A stretch of DNA of 64,000 nucleotides from Anodontia alba (taxonomy: Eukaryota; Mollusca; Bivalvia; Lucinida; Lucinidae), in assembly GCA_964016985.1 (NCBI GenBank), contig OZ024825.1, positions 2,787,501 to 2,851,500 of the forward strand, given 5' to 3'. The position numbers and the translations under genes were made by a program. The stretch's first letter is position 1. Each line of letters opens with the position of its first letter. A model generated the notes under the pieces. It was given only the letters and a program-made list of their open reading frames with translations, was not told where the DNA came from and made no database searches. This document shows positions 11,636 through 21,797 of the stretch, one piece after another.

Positions 11636-11772
11636 GGAATGCGGTTGAACAGACAAGCCGCAGAAGACAGACTCAACAATAGTACCTCAGGGCAGGCCTT
11701 CCTTTCTCGACAACGACAAGTACATCTACGAGGGCGACCGAATATACCCAACTCTCATCCTAATCCTTCCAG
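11636..11772 (+). CDS. HOOK: Hook homolog, internal exon 4 (conserved C-terminal block)
   Basis: Acceptor AATCTTGTAG, donor CCAG|GTGATC. It enters in phase 0 and leaves with two bases of a codon (AG). The 45 codons run from GMRLNRQAAEDRLN through SGQAFLSRQRQ to SHPNPS. GM.L....AEDRL and (S)GQ(A/S)FL(S/A)RQRQ are signature blocks at the end of vertebrate Hook proteins. If the donor is not used, the next codons are AGG TGA, so the protein would stop one residue later, close to the vertebrate length. Confidence 0.9.
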
Positions 11773-11861
11773 GTGATCTGTTTTCACATACATAAGTTAT
11801 ACTGTTTACTTAGTGTGTATATCACAGATCCACATAAGGTGCCTTTTCCAACCCAAAAATA

Positions 11862-11984
11862 TTGATATTTTTCTTATTTCTCCAAGAAAACATATGTTGT
11901 GGGCACTCGTTAGATGTGCCTCATTGAGGCACTTCTAATGAGTGCCCACAACATATGTTTCCATGGAGAAATAAGAAAAATACT
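11862..11984. mobile_element. MITE family A hairpin
   Basis: Well preserved: ACATATGTTGTGGGCACTCG and GAGTGCCCACAACATATGTT. It begins about 90 nt after the 11772 donor. Wider flanks (CACATAAGGTGCCTTTTCCA, CCCATCTGGAGC) recur around 38450 and 20340, so the true element is about 190 bp. Confidence 0.88.
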
Positions 11985-12011
11985 TACCTGATATCCCATC
12001 TGGAGCTTTGG

Positions 12012-12830
12012 TATATAACTGTATAGACTAATTCTGCGCATCGGATAATCCTGCTCATTCAAATAGTTTTGAACAATAAAACCATTTCATTTTGGTACAT
12101 CATTTTCATAAACTGATTTAATGGCAGTATAAAAAATGATAAAAACAAATGTTTGTGAGAAAAATAACACAGGGCCGCAGGAATATTGCATTTAACAAAG
12201 AAGACTGTCACAAGAAATTAACTCTTTTTTTTTTATCATTCACATTTCATCAACTGCCATGGTCTTCTGAAACATGTATTTGAAGAGCCAGATCATAGTA
12301 TTACTATAAAATAAGGAAGGGATTTTCTACAGGTGCACAGAATTAGCAGAAAATTTTAATTCACAAATTCACAAGGGTAGTGACCTTTGATGGCCGACAC
12401 TGACAAGAATTTAAACCAAATATGAAAAAAACGAAGTCCAGTTGGCTCTACATTGGCAAAGCTCTTAGGTGTTCCTAGAATGCATTTTATTTATTTGTCT
12501 GTATTAAACTATGACCTACACAGTAGCTTAAGTGTGCAGGATTGGCCGACGCACTGTATGTACTTTTTGGTTGAAAAAAGTGTCTTATCTGGATCTCTGA
12601 TTTGATAAGCATTGGAAGGATAAAAGCTGTGTTTATTGAGCGTTTTATGGGGTTGTCCAGTTAATCATAGTACTGTTGATACTCATTGTCTAAAATACTG
12701 ATAAACTATTGCTTATGACAAAATATCAGTTTTTATTTGCCATATGTTCCTTAAATTTCAACTACTTTTATCTCAAACAACTGTTATTTCAAACCAAAAT
12801 TTTTGGTCCGTCTGATTGATTGAGTGATTG
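12012..12830 (+). other. Hook intron, nothing recognised
   Basis: Unique-looking AT-rich sequence; no open frame or hairpin of note. Confidence 0.4.
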
Positions 12831-12831
12831 A

Positions 12832-13046
12832 TTGATTAAGTTGAGGTTTTATGGCACAGTCAACCCATTAGGGTCATGTCGAGCATGTCAGATTACTTAA
12901 CCACGTTTTCCCTGGGCAGGCTTAGTCCTCTAAGCGGCTAACCAGTAATCATGCACATTCTTTCACCAGAAACTGACTACTGCCCTTCTTGAATCAGTGG
13001 AAGGGAGAGAATGACCGTAGAAAATATTTGTGATCGGATGTTGCCA
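12832..13046 (-). mobile_element. SINE S1, minus-strand copy without head
   Basis: TTGAGGTTTTATGGCACAGT and CTGACTACTGCCCTTCTTGA are the reverse of the S1 3' part and body. The tRNA head is missing. Confidence 0.75.
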
Positions 13047-13124
13047 GACCCATCTGGTCCGTTTGAGTTTGAGATTGCGAGAGTCAACTGTATTTGAAAA
13101 CTGCTAACAGAGAGAATAAAACCT

Positions 13125-13368
13125 GGGCCCAGTTGTTCAAAGCTAACGACATCGTTACTTAACGATTCGTTAAAATTTACATCAAGTGATACGCAAATAT
13201 GCTGAAATTTTTTGCTGAAAAAATGTGAATAGCTTTTGCAGTGCAAAAGCTACTCACATTTTTTCAGCAAAAAATTTCAGAAAATTGTATATTGAATCTG
13301 CTAAAATAGTTAACGAAATGGCCCTTAACGAGCTTTTTAAGCTAACAACGCTTTGAACAACCGGGCCC
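13125..13368. mobile_element. MITE family D, copy 1
   Basis: A 245-bp family with ends GGGCCCAGTTGTTCAAAGCT / AACAACTGGGCCC. Subterminal TAACGA repeats (ACGTCGTTAGTTAACGATTC) follow, and a central 24-bp-arm hairpin (GCTGAAAAAATGTGAGTAGC) makes the whole element foldable. Non-coding. This copy adjoins a family E element. Intron of Hook. Confidence 0.88.
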
Positions 13369-13369
13369 T

Positions 13370-13600
13370 GAACTCCTTTAGCATATTTTACAAGGGACAT
13401 AAATTTTGTGACTTCCTATTTACCGTTCTTCACATCAATTCCTTTCTGAAAAGGAGTCTGCTGTAAAAGAAAGAATTTGCTCCCTCCTTTTAGAGTAGAC
13501 CTCTTTTCAGAAGGGAGGCACAAACAACTTAGACAGTTGCCTACCCTGAGGATGTATCCATTCACTTTAAACAGCCATAACCTTACTACTCCAGAATACA
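13370..13600. mobile_element. MITE family E, copy 1
   Basis: Family E: a hairpin of AAAAGGAAAGAATTTGCTCC / GGAGCAAATTCTTTCC flanked by GGGTCTGCTCT and AGAGTAGACC, in longer arms with GTGACTTCCTGTTT. Here it is fused to D copy 1. Confidence 0.75.
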
Positions 13601-13950
13601 TATTTGGCCTAAAAATCCCTTTGCCTGGAGTTATGTTAGTAAGTCAGCAACTGAGCAATACTCTTACACATAGTCAACAGACTACCAGTAATTTATTTTA
13701 AAGGTTTTTTTCTTATTTGTTTTTGTATAATGCAATGCTTTTGATGATAACATATAAGTATATGAAAACATACATCAGTAAACTAGTCCCTCAAGGTTAT
13801 AATTGACCTTATGCATAGTTGTAGATAAGTTTGGTGTCTCGATAAATGTTACTTTTATTCTTCATGGAAACAAATATGGCTAATCATTAGAATTACCTCA
13901 GTAAAGCAATTTTAATGAGTAATACAATCATAGCTCGAGATGCACATAAA

Positions 13951-14066
13951 TATTTCACTTATTTTGCAAGGAAAATATATGTTGTGTGGGTACCCATTAT
14001 AAGCACCTCGGTGAGGTGCTTCTAATGGGTACCTACAAGGTATTTTTGTGGCAAAATAAGAAAACT
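13951..14066. mobile_element. MITE family A hairpin
   Basis: GGGTACCCATTATAAGCACC / GGTGCTTCTAATGGGTACC arms. A decayed relative lies just upstream at about 13855-13935. Confidence 0.82.
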
Positions 14067-14394
14067 GTCAGTATATTTGTTTGAAAAAAAGTGTCTTATT
14101 TGGAACTATGACTACAATATATGTTTTCATATAGACGTAAGAAAAAATATCAATACCTTTGGGTTGAAAAAAGCATCTTACACAGAGCATTGTTTATGAC
14201 ATTATGTGAACAGCATAGATCTAGATTAGCCTCCATATCTCACATTTCATTAACATGATATATGGGTTCTATAGATAGCAAAGACCCTGATCTAAATACA
14301 CAAGCTGATCTGGTTACATAGGTCATAAGGTCATTTTCTGTTTATAGAGGCTTACATCAGAGGCATAGCCAGAATGGATTTATTTTTACACACA

Positions 14395-14560
14395 CAGGAA
14401 AACTCTATAAAAATCCTTCCTAGTATCACCTCCAAAATAGGGGTTACTCTTAAAAGAAGGAATTTGCTCCCAGAGGGAGCAAATTCTTTCCTTTAAGAGC
14501 AGCCCCTATGGTAGAAGAGGAAAATAGTTTATGTTACTTGCTCTCTCTTTATTGCAAATT
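14395..14560. mobile_element. MITE family E, copy 2
   Basis: TTAAAAGAAGGAATTTGCTC / GAGCAAATTCTTTCCTTTAA hairpin; arms shortened. Confidence 0.75.
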
Positions 14561-14769
14561 TTTTTTCTTACACACATGCATCATGTTCGTAATGAGGGTT
14601 ACACCTGTGCATGTTAGTATGTCCTTGTGTTATATTTTTGCTTGGTAGCTGCAGCTTCAAAGTTTTCCAGTTAGCATGATTTACACACTTATTAATGGAA
14701 AGTTAATTATATGTTTGCGTGTGCTCCTGCTTGATTTGTCTGGCTTTCTTCTTAGGCTTTATGTGGTCA

Positions 14770-15008
14770 GGGCCCAGTTGTTCAAAGCTAACGACGTCGT
14801 TAGTTAACGATTCGTTAACATTTACATTGAGTGATATGCAAATATTCTGAAATTTTTTGCTGAAAAAATGTGAGTAGCTTTTGCAGTGCAAAAGCTGTTC
14901 ACATTTTTTCAGCAAAAAATATCAGAATATTGTGCATTGGATCAGCTAAAACAGTTAACGAAATGACCCTTAACGCTAAGCTAACGACGCTTTGAACAAC
15001 TGGGCCCA
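14770..15008. mobile_element. MITE family D, copy 2
   Basis: Ends GGGCCCAGTTGTTC and GAACAACTGGGCCC; central hairpin intact apart from one change (GTTCACATTTTT). A few bases lost at TTAACGCTAAGC. Also followed directly by a family E element. Confidence 0.88.
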
Positions 15009-15235
15009 GAGCACTAATATTTTTAAGGGGAATGAATATAGTTGGTGACTTCCTGTTTACTTTACTGCACATTAAACCCCTTCTGGAAAGGGTCAACTCT
15101 TAAAGGAAAGAATTTGCTCTCATAGGAAGCAAATTCTTTCCTTTTAGGGCAGACACCTGTTCACAAGGAAGAAAATATTTTTTCAGAGTTGCCTTCCCTG
15201 AAAGTGTATCACTGTTCCTCTTAAATTCATGTGTT
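15009..15235. mobile_element. MITE family E, copy 3
   Basis: Fused to D copy 2; hairpin TTAAAGGAAAGAATTTGCTC / AAGCAAATTCTTTCCTTT. Confidence 0.78.
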
Positions 15236-15470
15236 TGTCTATCATCATGCATTCATTGTTACTATTCTTATTTGAAAAATGCCATAGAAGAATTCTTATA
15301 TCATAAAGTTGAAAAGAGTTCAGTCACTTTCCTGTATCTTCTCATTTGAAACAAAATTAATGTTTTAACCTTTACCACTTTCTTGGCTTATTTAGCAGAA
15401 GACAAATTGATGATATACATTAACCCATTCTGTTATTACCACTGTTCGGCATCCACAGTTTGAATAAGCT

Positions 15471-15672
15471 GGGTTCCATAGCACAATCAGTAGCACATCT
15501 GACTGTATATCTAGAAGTTGCAAGTTCAAATCCCAGCTCGGCCACATATCTTTCAGGGAGATTGATCATGAAATCATTTCTATGGTCTGTCTTCTTTTCC
15601 GGTGATTCCAGAAGGGCAGTTGTCTGTTGCTGGCAAAGTATGTGCTGATTGATTGATGACTGGTAAATCTTA
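15471..15672 (+). mobile_element. SINE S1-related copy
   Basis: Head TCCATAGCACAATCAGTAGC and T arm TGCAAGTTCAAATCCCAGCT; body GAAGGGCAGTTGTCTG. Diverged; lies in the intron before the last Hook exon. Confidence 0.65.
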
Positions 15673-15785
15673 AGTCTTTTTCTGTTGACCAGCTGGTTGT
15701 GTACAACCAATAGTGTATATCTAGACTAATGATCTGTCACATCAGGACAAACTCTGAGGTTCTTGATTATTAATGGTGATGTTCT

Positions 15786-15918
15786 GATAAATATTTTTTT
15801 ATGTTTCTCCATAAAAGCATATTTGTGGATGCATATTAAAATTGCCTTTGCAGGTGTGAGGCAGAGGGAATCTGATGAGTACTCACAATGCATGTTCCAT
15901 GAAGAAATAAGAAAAATA
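15786..15918. mobile_element. MITE family A hairpin (decayed)
   Basis: Outer arms ATATTTTTTTATGTTTCTCC and AAGAAATAAGAAAAATAC remain; the inner stem is scrambled. Confidence 0.65.
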
Positions 15919-16019
15919 CTTATACTCTTTGGTTGAAAACTTTTCCTTGAGCACACTGTTTGCAATGTGTTTGTATACAATTTTTGTTAAACACTGTTTT
16001 AAATAATGGACCTGTTCAA

Positions 16020-16315
16020 GAGTTCAACCCAAAAGAGCTCAGTCATTTTAGAAAATTGGTGTATGGGAACTGTAGGTGAACAGAACTCTTCAACTATTTT
16101 TGATCAGTAAAAATATCAGCAATGATTGCATCCCTATTTTAGCTTTGATCCCTATTTTAGTTTTGTCTGCTACTGTAACATCACAAGACATTTTCTATAA
16201 CAATAAGAAAAAAAGACAAGAAAAATACTGCAAATTTGTGGTATGCTGAGTTTTTTACCCAGTGTTAACAAATTGTTTAAATATTTCTGCTTGAAGGGTC
16301 ATAACTCTAGACAAG
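16020..16315. repeat. Dispersed repeat J
   Basis: AAAGAGCTCAGTCATTTTAG to AAGGGTCATAACTCTAGACA; the same sequence occupies 23048-23350. Intron before the last Hook exon. Confidence 0.65.
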
Positions 16316-16324
16316 GCACGTTTT

Positions 16325-16357
<33 letters not shown>

Positions 16358-16371
16358 ACTAAACTGTATTG

Positions 16372-16480
16372 ACATTGATGATATTTTTCGCAGAATGCCA
16401 AATCCTATTTTCTGGGAAAAATAAGAAAAATATCATCTATTCGTCTGCTTAATTAGCTCAGAGAGTGATAAATGTTGAAT
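16372..16480. mobile_element. MITE family B, right half, beside a Hook exon
   Basis: CCAAATCCTATTTTCTGGGA, AAAATAAGAAAAATATCATC and CGTCTGCTTAATTAGCTCAG. Preceded by a 33-nt poly-T run (16323-16355). Ends about 66 nt before the terminal Hook exon. Confidence 0.75.
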
Positions 16481-16545
16481 AAGAAAGACAGTCTTTGTGA
16501 TGTTACAACTGCTTGTAGTATCTTGATTCTCTCCCTTACATCTAG

Positions 16546-17599
16546 CCAAACTGAAGAAAATCCAATATCTTCTCCTCCCTCAACAGATAGTAATAAAAGT
16601 AGTGGTGATGGTTGCTTTCTAACTCTCTTGGATTGGCTCTCACGGGTTAGAGGTGAGCATAAAAGAGCCGACAAAGGAGGTGGTCAGAGTGAAGAGTGTC
16701 ATTACTTAGATGCCTCTGATTCACAGACTGAGTTTTTAGCTGAGCTTTTATATGAAGAACTTTATGATGATTGCACTGGTGGTGGAAAGAAAGATACAGT
16801 TGAGGTCAATGAAGATAAGCATGCTGGTGATGGGTTTGCATCAAAAGAATTAAATAATGATTATTGTGATATTACAGTTGAACAGACAAATGAGGATGAT
16901 GTTAACTTTGTACTGGGAGATAATGATACTAGCAGGACACCTCTGAGTATTCTAAAAGCTGAAGTTCTGGAGTTTGGTAATGATGATAAAAAGAAGACAC
17001 CTCCAGTGACAAGAAAAAATAGAAAGACTTGTTATCCAACTATAATTCCTGAAACACCAGTGTTTGACCAGATCTCAATGATAAGTTTAAATACATCAGA
17101 GACACCTCTTTTAGATGGATCAGTATTGAATTCTCCTGCTGAAGACAAACTTGAAGCAGTAAAACAAGTCAGAACTAAGTTATTTAAAAGTGGAAGTACA
17201 TATATGTTGTTAGAAAATGTAGATACAGCTACCATTAAAGTAGTAGCAGATGGAGGGAAATCAAATACAGATTCAGATAGTTGTAGGACTGATAGCCATT
17301 CTATATCACTGTCTGGTGATAATGACGAAAGTGAAAAACTACAGACACCTTTAAAATCATTAGAAAACATGCCAAGTTATCAGACATCTCCATTTATTAA
17401 GAAGCTTTGTACAGATAAAGTAACAAAGAGAACAAGGCGGAAACGTCACATGCAGAGTAGCATTGAAAACAATGACTGGTCCGATGTATCAGATGCTAAA
17501 GAATTGTGTCAGGGATTGGACAGTTCTCCAGAATCATATATTCCAAATAAAGCTGATGCAGAATGGGTTAACAAGGATACTAACCAATGTGGGTTCTGA
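16546..17599 (+). CDS. HOOK: Probable terminal exon: long C-terminal extension of the Hook protein
   Basis: Acceptor CTTACATCTAG at 16535-16545. The exon's first base C completes the AG left by the 11636-11772 exon (AGC, Ser), and the frame stays open for about 351 codons to TGA at 17597-17599. The product is acidic and low-complexity. It has at least eight Ser/Thr-Pro sites (RTPLS, KTPPVT, PETPVF, SETPLL, NSPAED, LQTPLKS, QTSPF, SSPES) and one basic cluster, KRTRRKRH, near the end. No domain was recognised. Such a long frame at this AT content, with matched phase, makes coding very likely. That it belongs to the Hook transcript is inference from phase, strand and adjacency; a separate gene using this exon is the alternative. 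Confidence 0.72.
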
Positions 17600-18160
17600 C
17601 TAATCCGTAAATGGATTTTTAAAATATTGTATTGTTTGCTTGGTAAAATTCTACATGTCTTTCCTTCCTCATTTTCATCATCTTCCTGATATATATAATA
17701 CAGACTGTAGTAAATATTCACTGAACTGACCAAACCTTTCACCTTCTAGTCTATGAAAATCTTTTAATTTAAAACAAAACCAGTTGCAAATTGTCCTGCA
17801 TTTTCCCTACTTTGTTTATGTCATGTTCACTGCACTTGATGTGATTTGTATTGTAGCAGTGTCTTTAAAATTTTGTCAGTATGTTCTGCGCAGCTAGTAG
17901 CAAGCAAGCTTGAAATTTGTGATTGTTTAACCTCAGATTACTAATGTCATTGTGTATTGTGGAGTGAATCCTGTGACAGCTTTTGTCTGCATTGATTTTC
18001 CAGATGAATATTCTAATACAAAAGTATCTTTTAGCAATACAAAGTTATTAGCAGTAAGTAAAAAGGCAAGGTATTGTTACTTTGCCAAAAGTAACAAAAC
18101 TGAAAACTTTGTCTTGTACACATTTTCCCTATATTAAAGATAAGTCTTACAAATTTCAGA
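17600..18160 (+). other. Probable 3' untranslated region of the Hook gene
   Basis: Non-repetitive AT-rich sequence directly after the stop codon. An ATTAAA hexamer at about 18133 could serve as a poly(A) signal; no AATAAA was seen nearer. A short segment at about 18003-18052 is framed by TTTTCCAG and GTAAGT and is open, but I could not tie it to any protein. Confidence 0.4.
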
Positions 18161-18502
18161 TCATCTCATATTAGATTATTTTTTTTAATGAAACACCAGT
18201 GTAATGATTGGCTTGTTTTCTCATTACAGTGATTTTCTGGATTACTAACCTGGGAAACTGCCATTCTAACAGCTCGCTCTTCATCCTTCATGCATGCTTC
18301 ACTGAGATACAGCCTTGTATAATGAATTATGTAGTGAAATAACAGCATGGATACCTGTAACAACTGGTAAAAGTCAAGGCTTTAGGTATGAGGTGAATTT
18401 AGATAATATTTTTCCTTAAAGTACCGTCAAAACATAAAACACATTGTGTTGTGGGAACTTATTACAGTTGCATCACCCAGCTAATACATTGCAACCTCTT
18501 TA

Positions 18503-18759
18503 CATTACAAAAACTTGCCTATTCAAATATACTGAAAACTTTACCACCAAAAAATGAAAATTTTCATATAAAAAATTCTGGTATTTTTCATATTTCTGCT
18601 CAAAACATAGATTGTGGGTACTCATTAGAGCCACAATGAGGCAGTTCTAACCAGTACCCACAAGCTATGTTTTTGAGTGGAAATAAGAAAATAATTTATA
18701 CCCCTGTAAACTCCAGTTTTACTATATTAAAGTGGGGTTTAAGGGGTCAAAATTATATA
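18503..18759. mobile_element. MITE family AL (long form), copy 1, one end lost
   Basis: AL elements are about 280 bp with ends CATTACGAAAACATGCCTAT / ATAGGCGTGTTTTCGTGATG. Inside are GTAAAATTTTC..., the family A-type outer stem and an inner hairpin, then ACCCCAGTTTTACTATATA. This copy lacks the right end. Confidence 0.8.
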
Positions 18760-18959
18760 CAGTAAATTTCCTAAAATTTCGAACACTTTATTCCATACTC
18801 GTTTGGCTTAAATTTTGCTTTTTATGCAGCAGTTTTTTTTAAATATTTAGTGGAATGGCAAACAGTGTAGACCCTGATCAGACTGCTCCTTTGGGAAATG
18901 AGAAAATGTCTGTTATGGGGAGATGGCTGCTGTGAAGATGTTAAATATACTGTAAAACA

Positions 18960-19204
18960 GGGCCCAGTTGTTCAAAACTAACGACGTCGTTAGTTAACGA
19001 TTCGTTAAAATTTACAATAAGTGATACGCAAATATGCTGAAATTTTTTGCTGAAAAAATGTGAGTAGCTTTTGCATTGCAAAAGCTACTCACATTTTTTC
19101 AGCAAAAAATATTAGAATATTGTATATTGAATCCGCTAGAACAGTTAACGAAATGACCCTTAACGAGCTCGTTAAGCTAACGACGCTTTGAACAACCAGA
19201 CCCA
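18960..19204. mobile_element. MITE family D, copy 3
   Basis: Complete, with perfect central hairpin and AACGACGTCGTTAGTTAACG near the left end; right end decayed to CAACCAGACCC. Confidence 0.88.
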
Positions 19205-19431
19205 GCTATTTGGGAAATCAGAAAATTGCTGTTATAGGCTGTTGTTGAGTGGAGGTTCCACTGTGCATATACCCACAACATATATTAGGTGAAGAAATAA
19301 CATGTATATTTTGGTGAAGAAAAAAGGTATGTATCCTAAAGTGACTTTAGAATTCCCCTCATATCCAGAGACTTGAATGACAGACCTTACCATAGCTGTA
19401 GTTAAGATGCCTTTCTGAACAAAAAAGTATT

Positions 19432-19537
19432 GGTATCGTTTGTATGTCTTTACAAAGTCATATGTTGTGGGAACTCATTAAGGCACTTCTAATTAGTACC
19501 AACAACATATGTTTTTGTGGAGAAAAGGAAAAATATC
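19432..19537. mobile_element. MITE family A hairpin
   Basis: CATATGTTGTGGGAACTCAT / AGTACCAACAACATATG arms; inner hairpin mostly deleted. Confidence 0.75.
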
Positions 19538-19565
19538 TAGAATTATGCTTACTCTGTAGCATACA

Positions 19566-19802
19566 GGGCCTAGTTGTTGGAAACTAACAATGTTGTTAGT
19601 TAATGCATTGTTATAACTTTGATTATTAAATATGGCATATATACTAATATTTTTGCTAAAAATGTGAGTAGCTTTTGCAAAGCTACTCACATTTTTTTCA
19701 GCAAAAATTACTGTGAATTAGATATTGTACTTACTAGAGCAATTAACATTTTGACCGCTAACAAGGTTGTTAAGCTAATGATTCTTTGAACAACTGGGCC
19801 CA
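19566..19802. mobile_element. MITE family D, copy 4 (older)
   Basis: Same plan but heavily substituted (GGGCCTAGTTGTTGGAAACT; hairpin loop shortened to GCTTTTGCAAAGC). Confidence 0.8.
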
Positions 19803-19870
19803 GATCTTAAATAGGCTGCACAAGAAAAAAAGGGATTTTTGGGTGTATTTGGGGAGTAACTGTTCCTGTT

Positions 19871-20142
19871 AACACTTTGCATGCTGGGTAAAAATTTCAG
19901 CTGGTGACATTTTGAAATATGTTTCTTATTTTTCCTAGAAAATAGGATTTGATACTTCATGCAAATTGTCTCACCTCATACCTAAAACCAAAGGAGACAT
20001 TTTCCAGGAAGTGTCAGATCTGACACTTCATGCAAATTGTCTCCTTAGCATGAAGTGTCAAATCCTGTCTTCAAGGAAAAATAAGAAAACTATTTCAAAA
20101 TGTTGTCTGCTAAAATTTATACCCAGCATGCAAAGTGTTAAT
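19871..20142. mobile_element. MITE family B, expanded centre
   Basis: AACACTTTGCATGCTGGGTA to CCCAGCATGCAAAGTGTTAA are perfect ends. The centre holds two left-arm copies (CTTCATGCAAATTGTCTC at about 19952 and 20025), so part of the hairpin is duplicated. Confidence 0.85.
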
Positions 20143-20183
20143 TTTGGTTGACATTTAATATAGCTCTAGATAATGGTGTATCC

Positions 20184-20312
20184 AGATAAATATTTTGCTT
20201 ATTTTTGCCCATGAAAACATGTTATTAGTTATAGGCACTAATTAGAATTGGCTCTTCAGGGTGATTCTAATTAGTACCCAGAACACCCACTTCTCTGTAG
20301 AAATAAGAAAAA
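20184..20312. mobile_element. MITE family A hairpin
   Basis: GGCACTAATTAGAATTGGCT / GATTCTAATTAGTACCCA inner arms with TTTTTGCCCATGAAAACATG. Confidence 0.72.
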
Positions 20313-20395
20313 ATATGATACCATGTTTACACTAAGTTTTTGGACACCTTAACACCTTAGCCCAAGATAAGGTACTTTTTTTAACCAAAAGTTAT

Positions 20396-20498
20396 TGATA
20401 TTTTTCTTATTTCTCAATGAAAACATATATACCTGAGGTACTTCTAATGAGTACCCACAACATATATTTTCATATATATGGAGAAATAAGATAAAACA
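20396..20498. mobile_element. MITE family A hairpin, partly deleted
   Basis: TATTTTTCTTATTTCTCAAT and GGAGAAATAAGATAAAACAT arms; the left inner arm is missing. Confidence 0.75.
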
Positions 20499-20523
20499 TT
20501 TGTCTAATACCCTTCTTACCTAG

Positions 20524-20752
20524 AGTGATGTTAACGCTAGTCCTGTTTAACCTGGATATACCCTGTCTTTACAAACAGTGTAGATCCAGATCAGTTGGCT
20601 TCTGAAGAAGCCAGCTGATCTGGATCTGCACTGTTTGCCATTAAGTTTGTGAATTTGTATCAAAAACCTGGATCAAGTGATCTGATTGGCTGAAAATTGG
20701 AAATGGGCGAGGCATCTTAATTTATTCAGCAAGGCATGCGTTAACTCTTTAC
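20524..20752. mobile_element. MITE family F, copy 1 (reverse)
   Basis: Central palindrome GATCCAGATCAGTTGGCTTC / GAAGCCAGCTGATCTGGATC within AACAGTG(T/C)...CACTGTTTGC. Flank contains TTGATACAAATTCAC in reverse and GTTAACGCTAGTCCTG / CAGCAAGGCATGCGTTAACT ends. Confidence 0.8.
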
Positions 20753-21171
20753 CATACTTGCCTTTAACCCATTCTGCATTGTCTGATGTGAGTCTACACC
20801 GTTTGCTCAAGCCTGTCTAAATACTGTAGTTTTGGGTTGATAAAAGCATCTTATTATATGGCGTCGCTGTTATTCAGTGGATAACGTCATGTCATAAAAA
20901 TCGTACGACCACATGTTACATAATATTTTGATGTGTACATAAAACATCATAACAACATCTGTGGCAACATTGCATTTTCTAGTGAAATAACACCCACTTT
21001 AAAAATGATAAAGTCGAGATTAAAAGGGTCATATGATAAACAGAATTTTACACTCGTCGTCATATCATATGAAATTTTATGAAACTCATCGAAGGCTCGT
21101 TTCATAAATTCATATGAAATGACCACTTGTGTAAGGTCCTCTATTGACTATCTGCAGTTATATCTTAGCAT

Positions 21172-21368
21172 TTACCATGCTATGGGCAAATTTAGCAGAT
21201 GACAAACTGATATTTTTCTTATTTTTGCTAGAAAATGGGATCTGACATATACAAATTGTCTCCTAAGAAGACAACTTGCTCAAAGTTTCAGATCCTATTT
21301 TCTAGGAAAAATAAAAGAAATATTTCAAAATGTTCTGCTAAATTTTTACTCAGCATGCAGTGAGTTAG
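21172..21368. mobile_element. MITE family B
   Basis: ACCATGCTATGGGCAAATTT to TACTCAGCATGCAGTGAGTT, hairpin TCTCCTAAGAAGACAA. Intact plan, centre decayed. Confidence 0.8.
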
Positions 21369-21691
21369 CTTCAGTCGTAGTTCCAAGTCTTGTGTTTTTC
21401 AATTTACCTTGTGTATACTGCATTAGTGTGCACTGTTTATTGTGTTCAAAATGGCATGTTGATATGAGCAGTTTGTGTTCCTTATATATATATGTTTTAT
21501 TTTGTATTTTGATCCTTTAAATGCCAGTCACAACAGCAACAGACAATGTTCTATGTTATTTTAACTTTTCTGAGAAAATAAGGTTGACATGTCATGTGAA
21601 TTGCCTGCTTTTTTTCTTATTTTTGCAAAGTGTATATGTGCACAGGTTGGTCTGGGCCTTCTTGAAAACTGGTGGAGCGTAGTTGGTATCC

Positions 21692-21797
21692 CAGCTAGCA
21701 TTCTACGTAAATCTACATCGGGCCGTTATCGGCCCGTCAGCTACCCTGACGGGCCGATGACGGCCCGATATAGATTTACGTAGAATGCTGACTGGGT
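21692..21797. mobile_element. Near-perfect palindromic MITE, copy 1
   Basis: AGCATTCTACGTAAATCTAC pairs with TAGATTTACGTAGAATGCT. Inside is GGGCCGTTATCGGCCCGTCA / TGACGGGCCGATGACGGCCC, giving arms of about 45 nt. Confidence 0.9.

Noticed and set aside
17032..17370. 112-codon minus-strand frame opposite the Hook terminal exon
   Set aside because: Shadow of the plus-strand exon.
18003..18052. Possible 50-nt exon (DEYSNTKVSFSNTKLLA) after the Hook stop
   Set aside because: Has splice-like borders, but follows the stop codon and has no phase partner or similarity.
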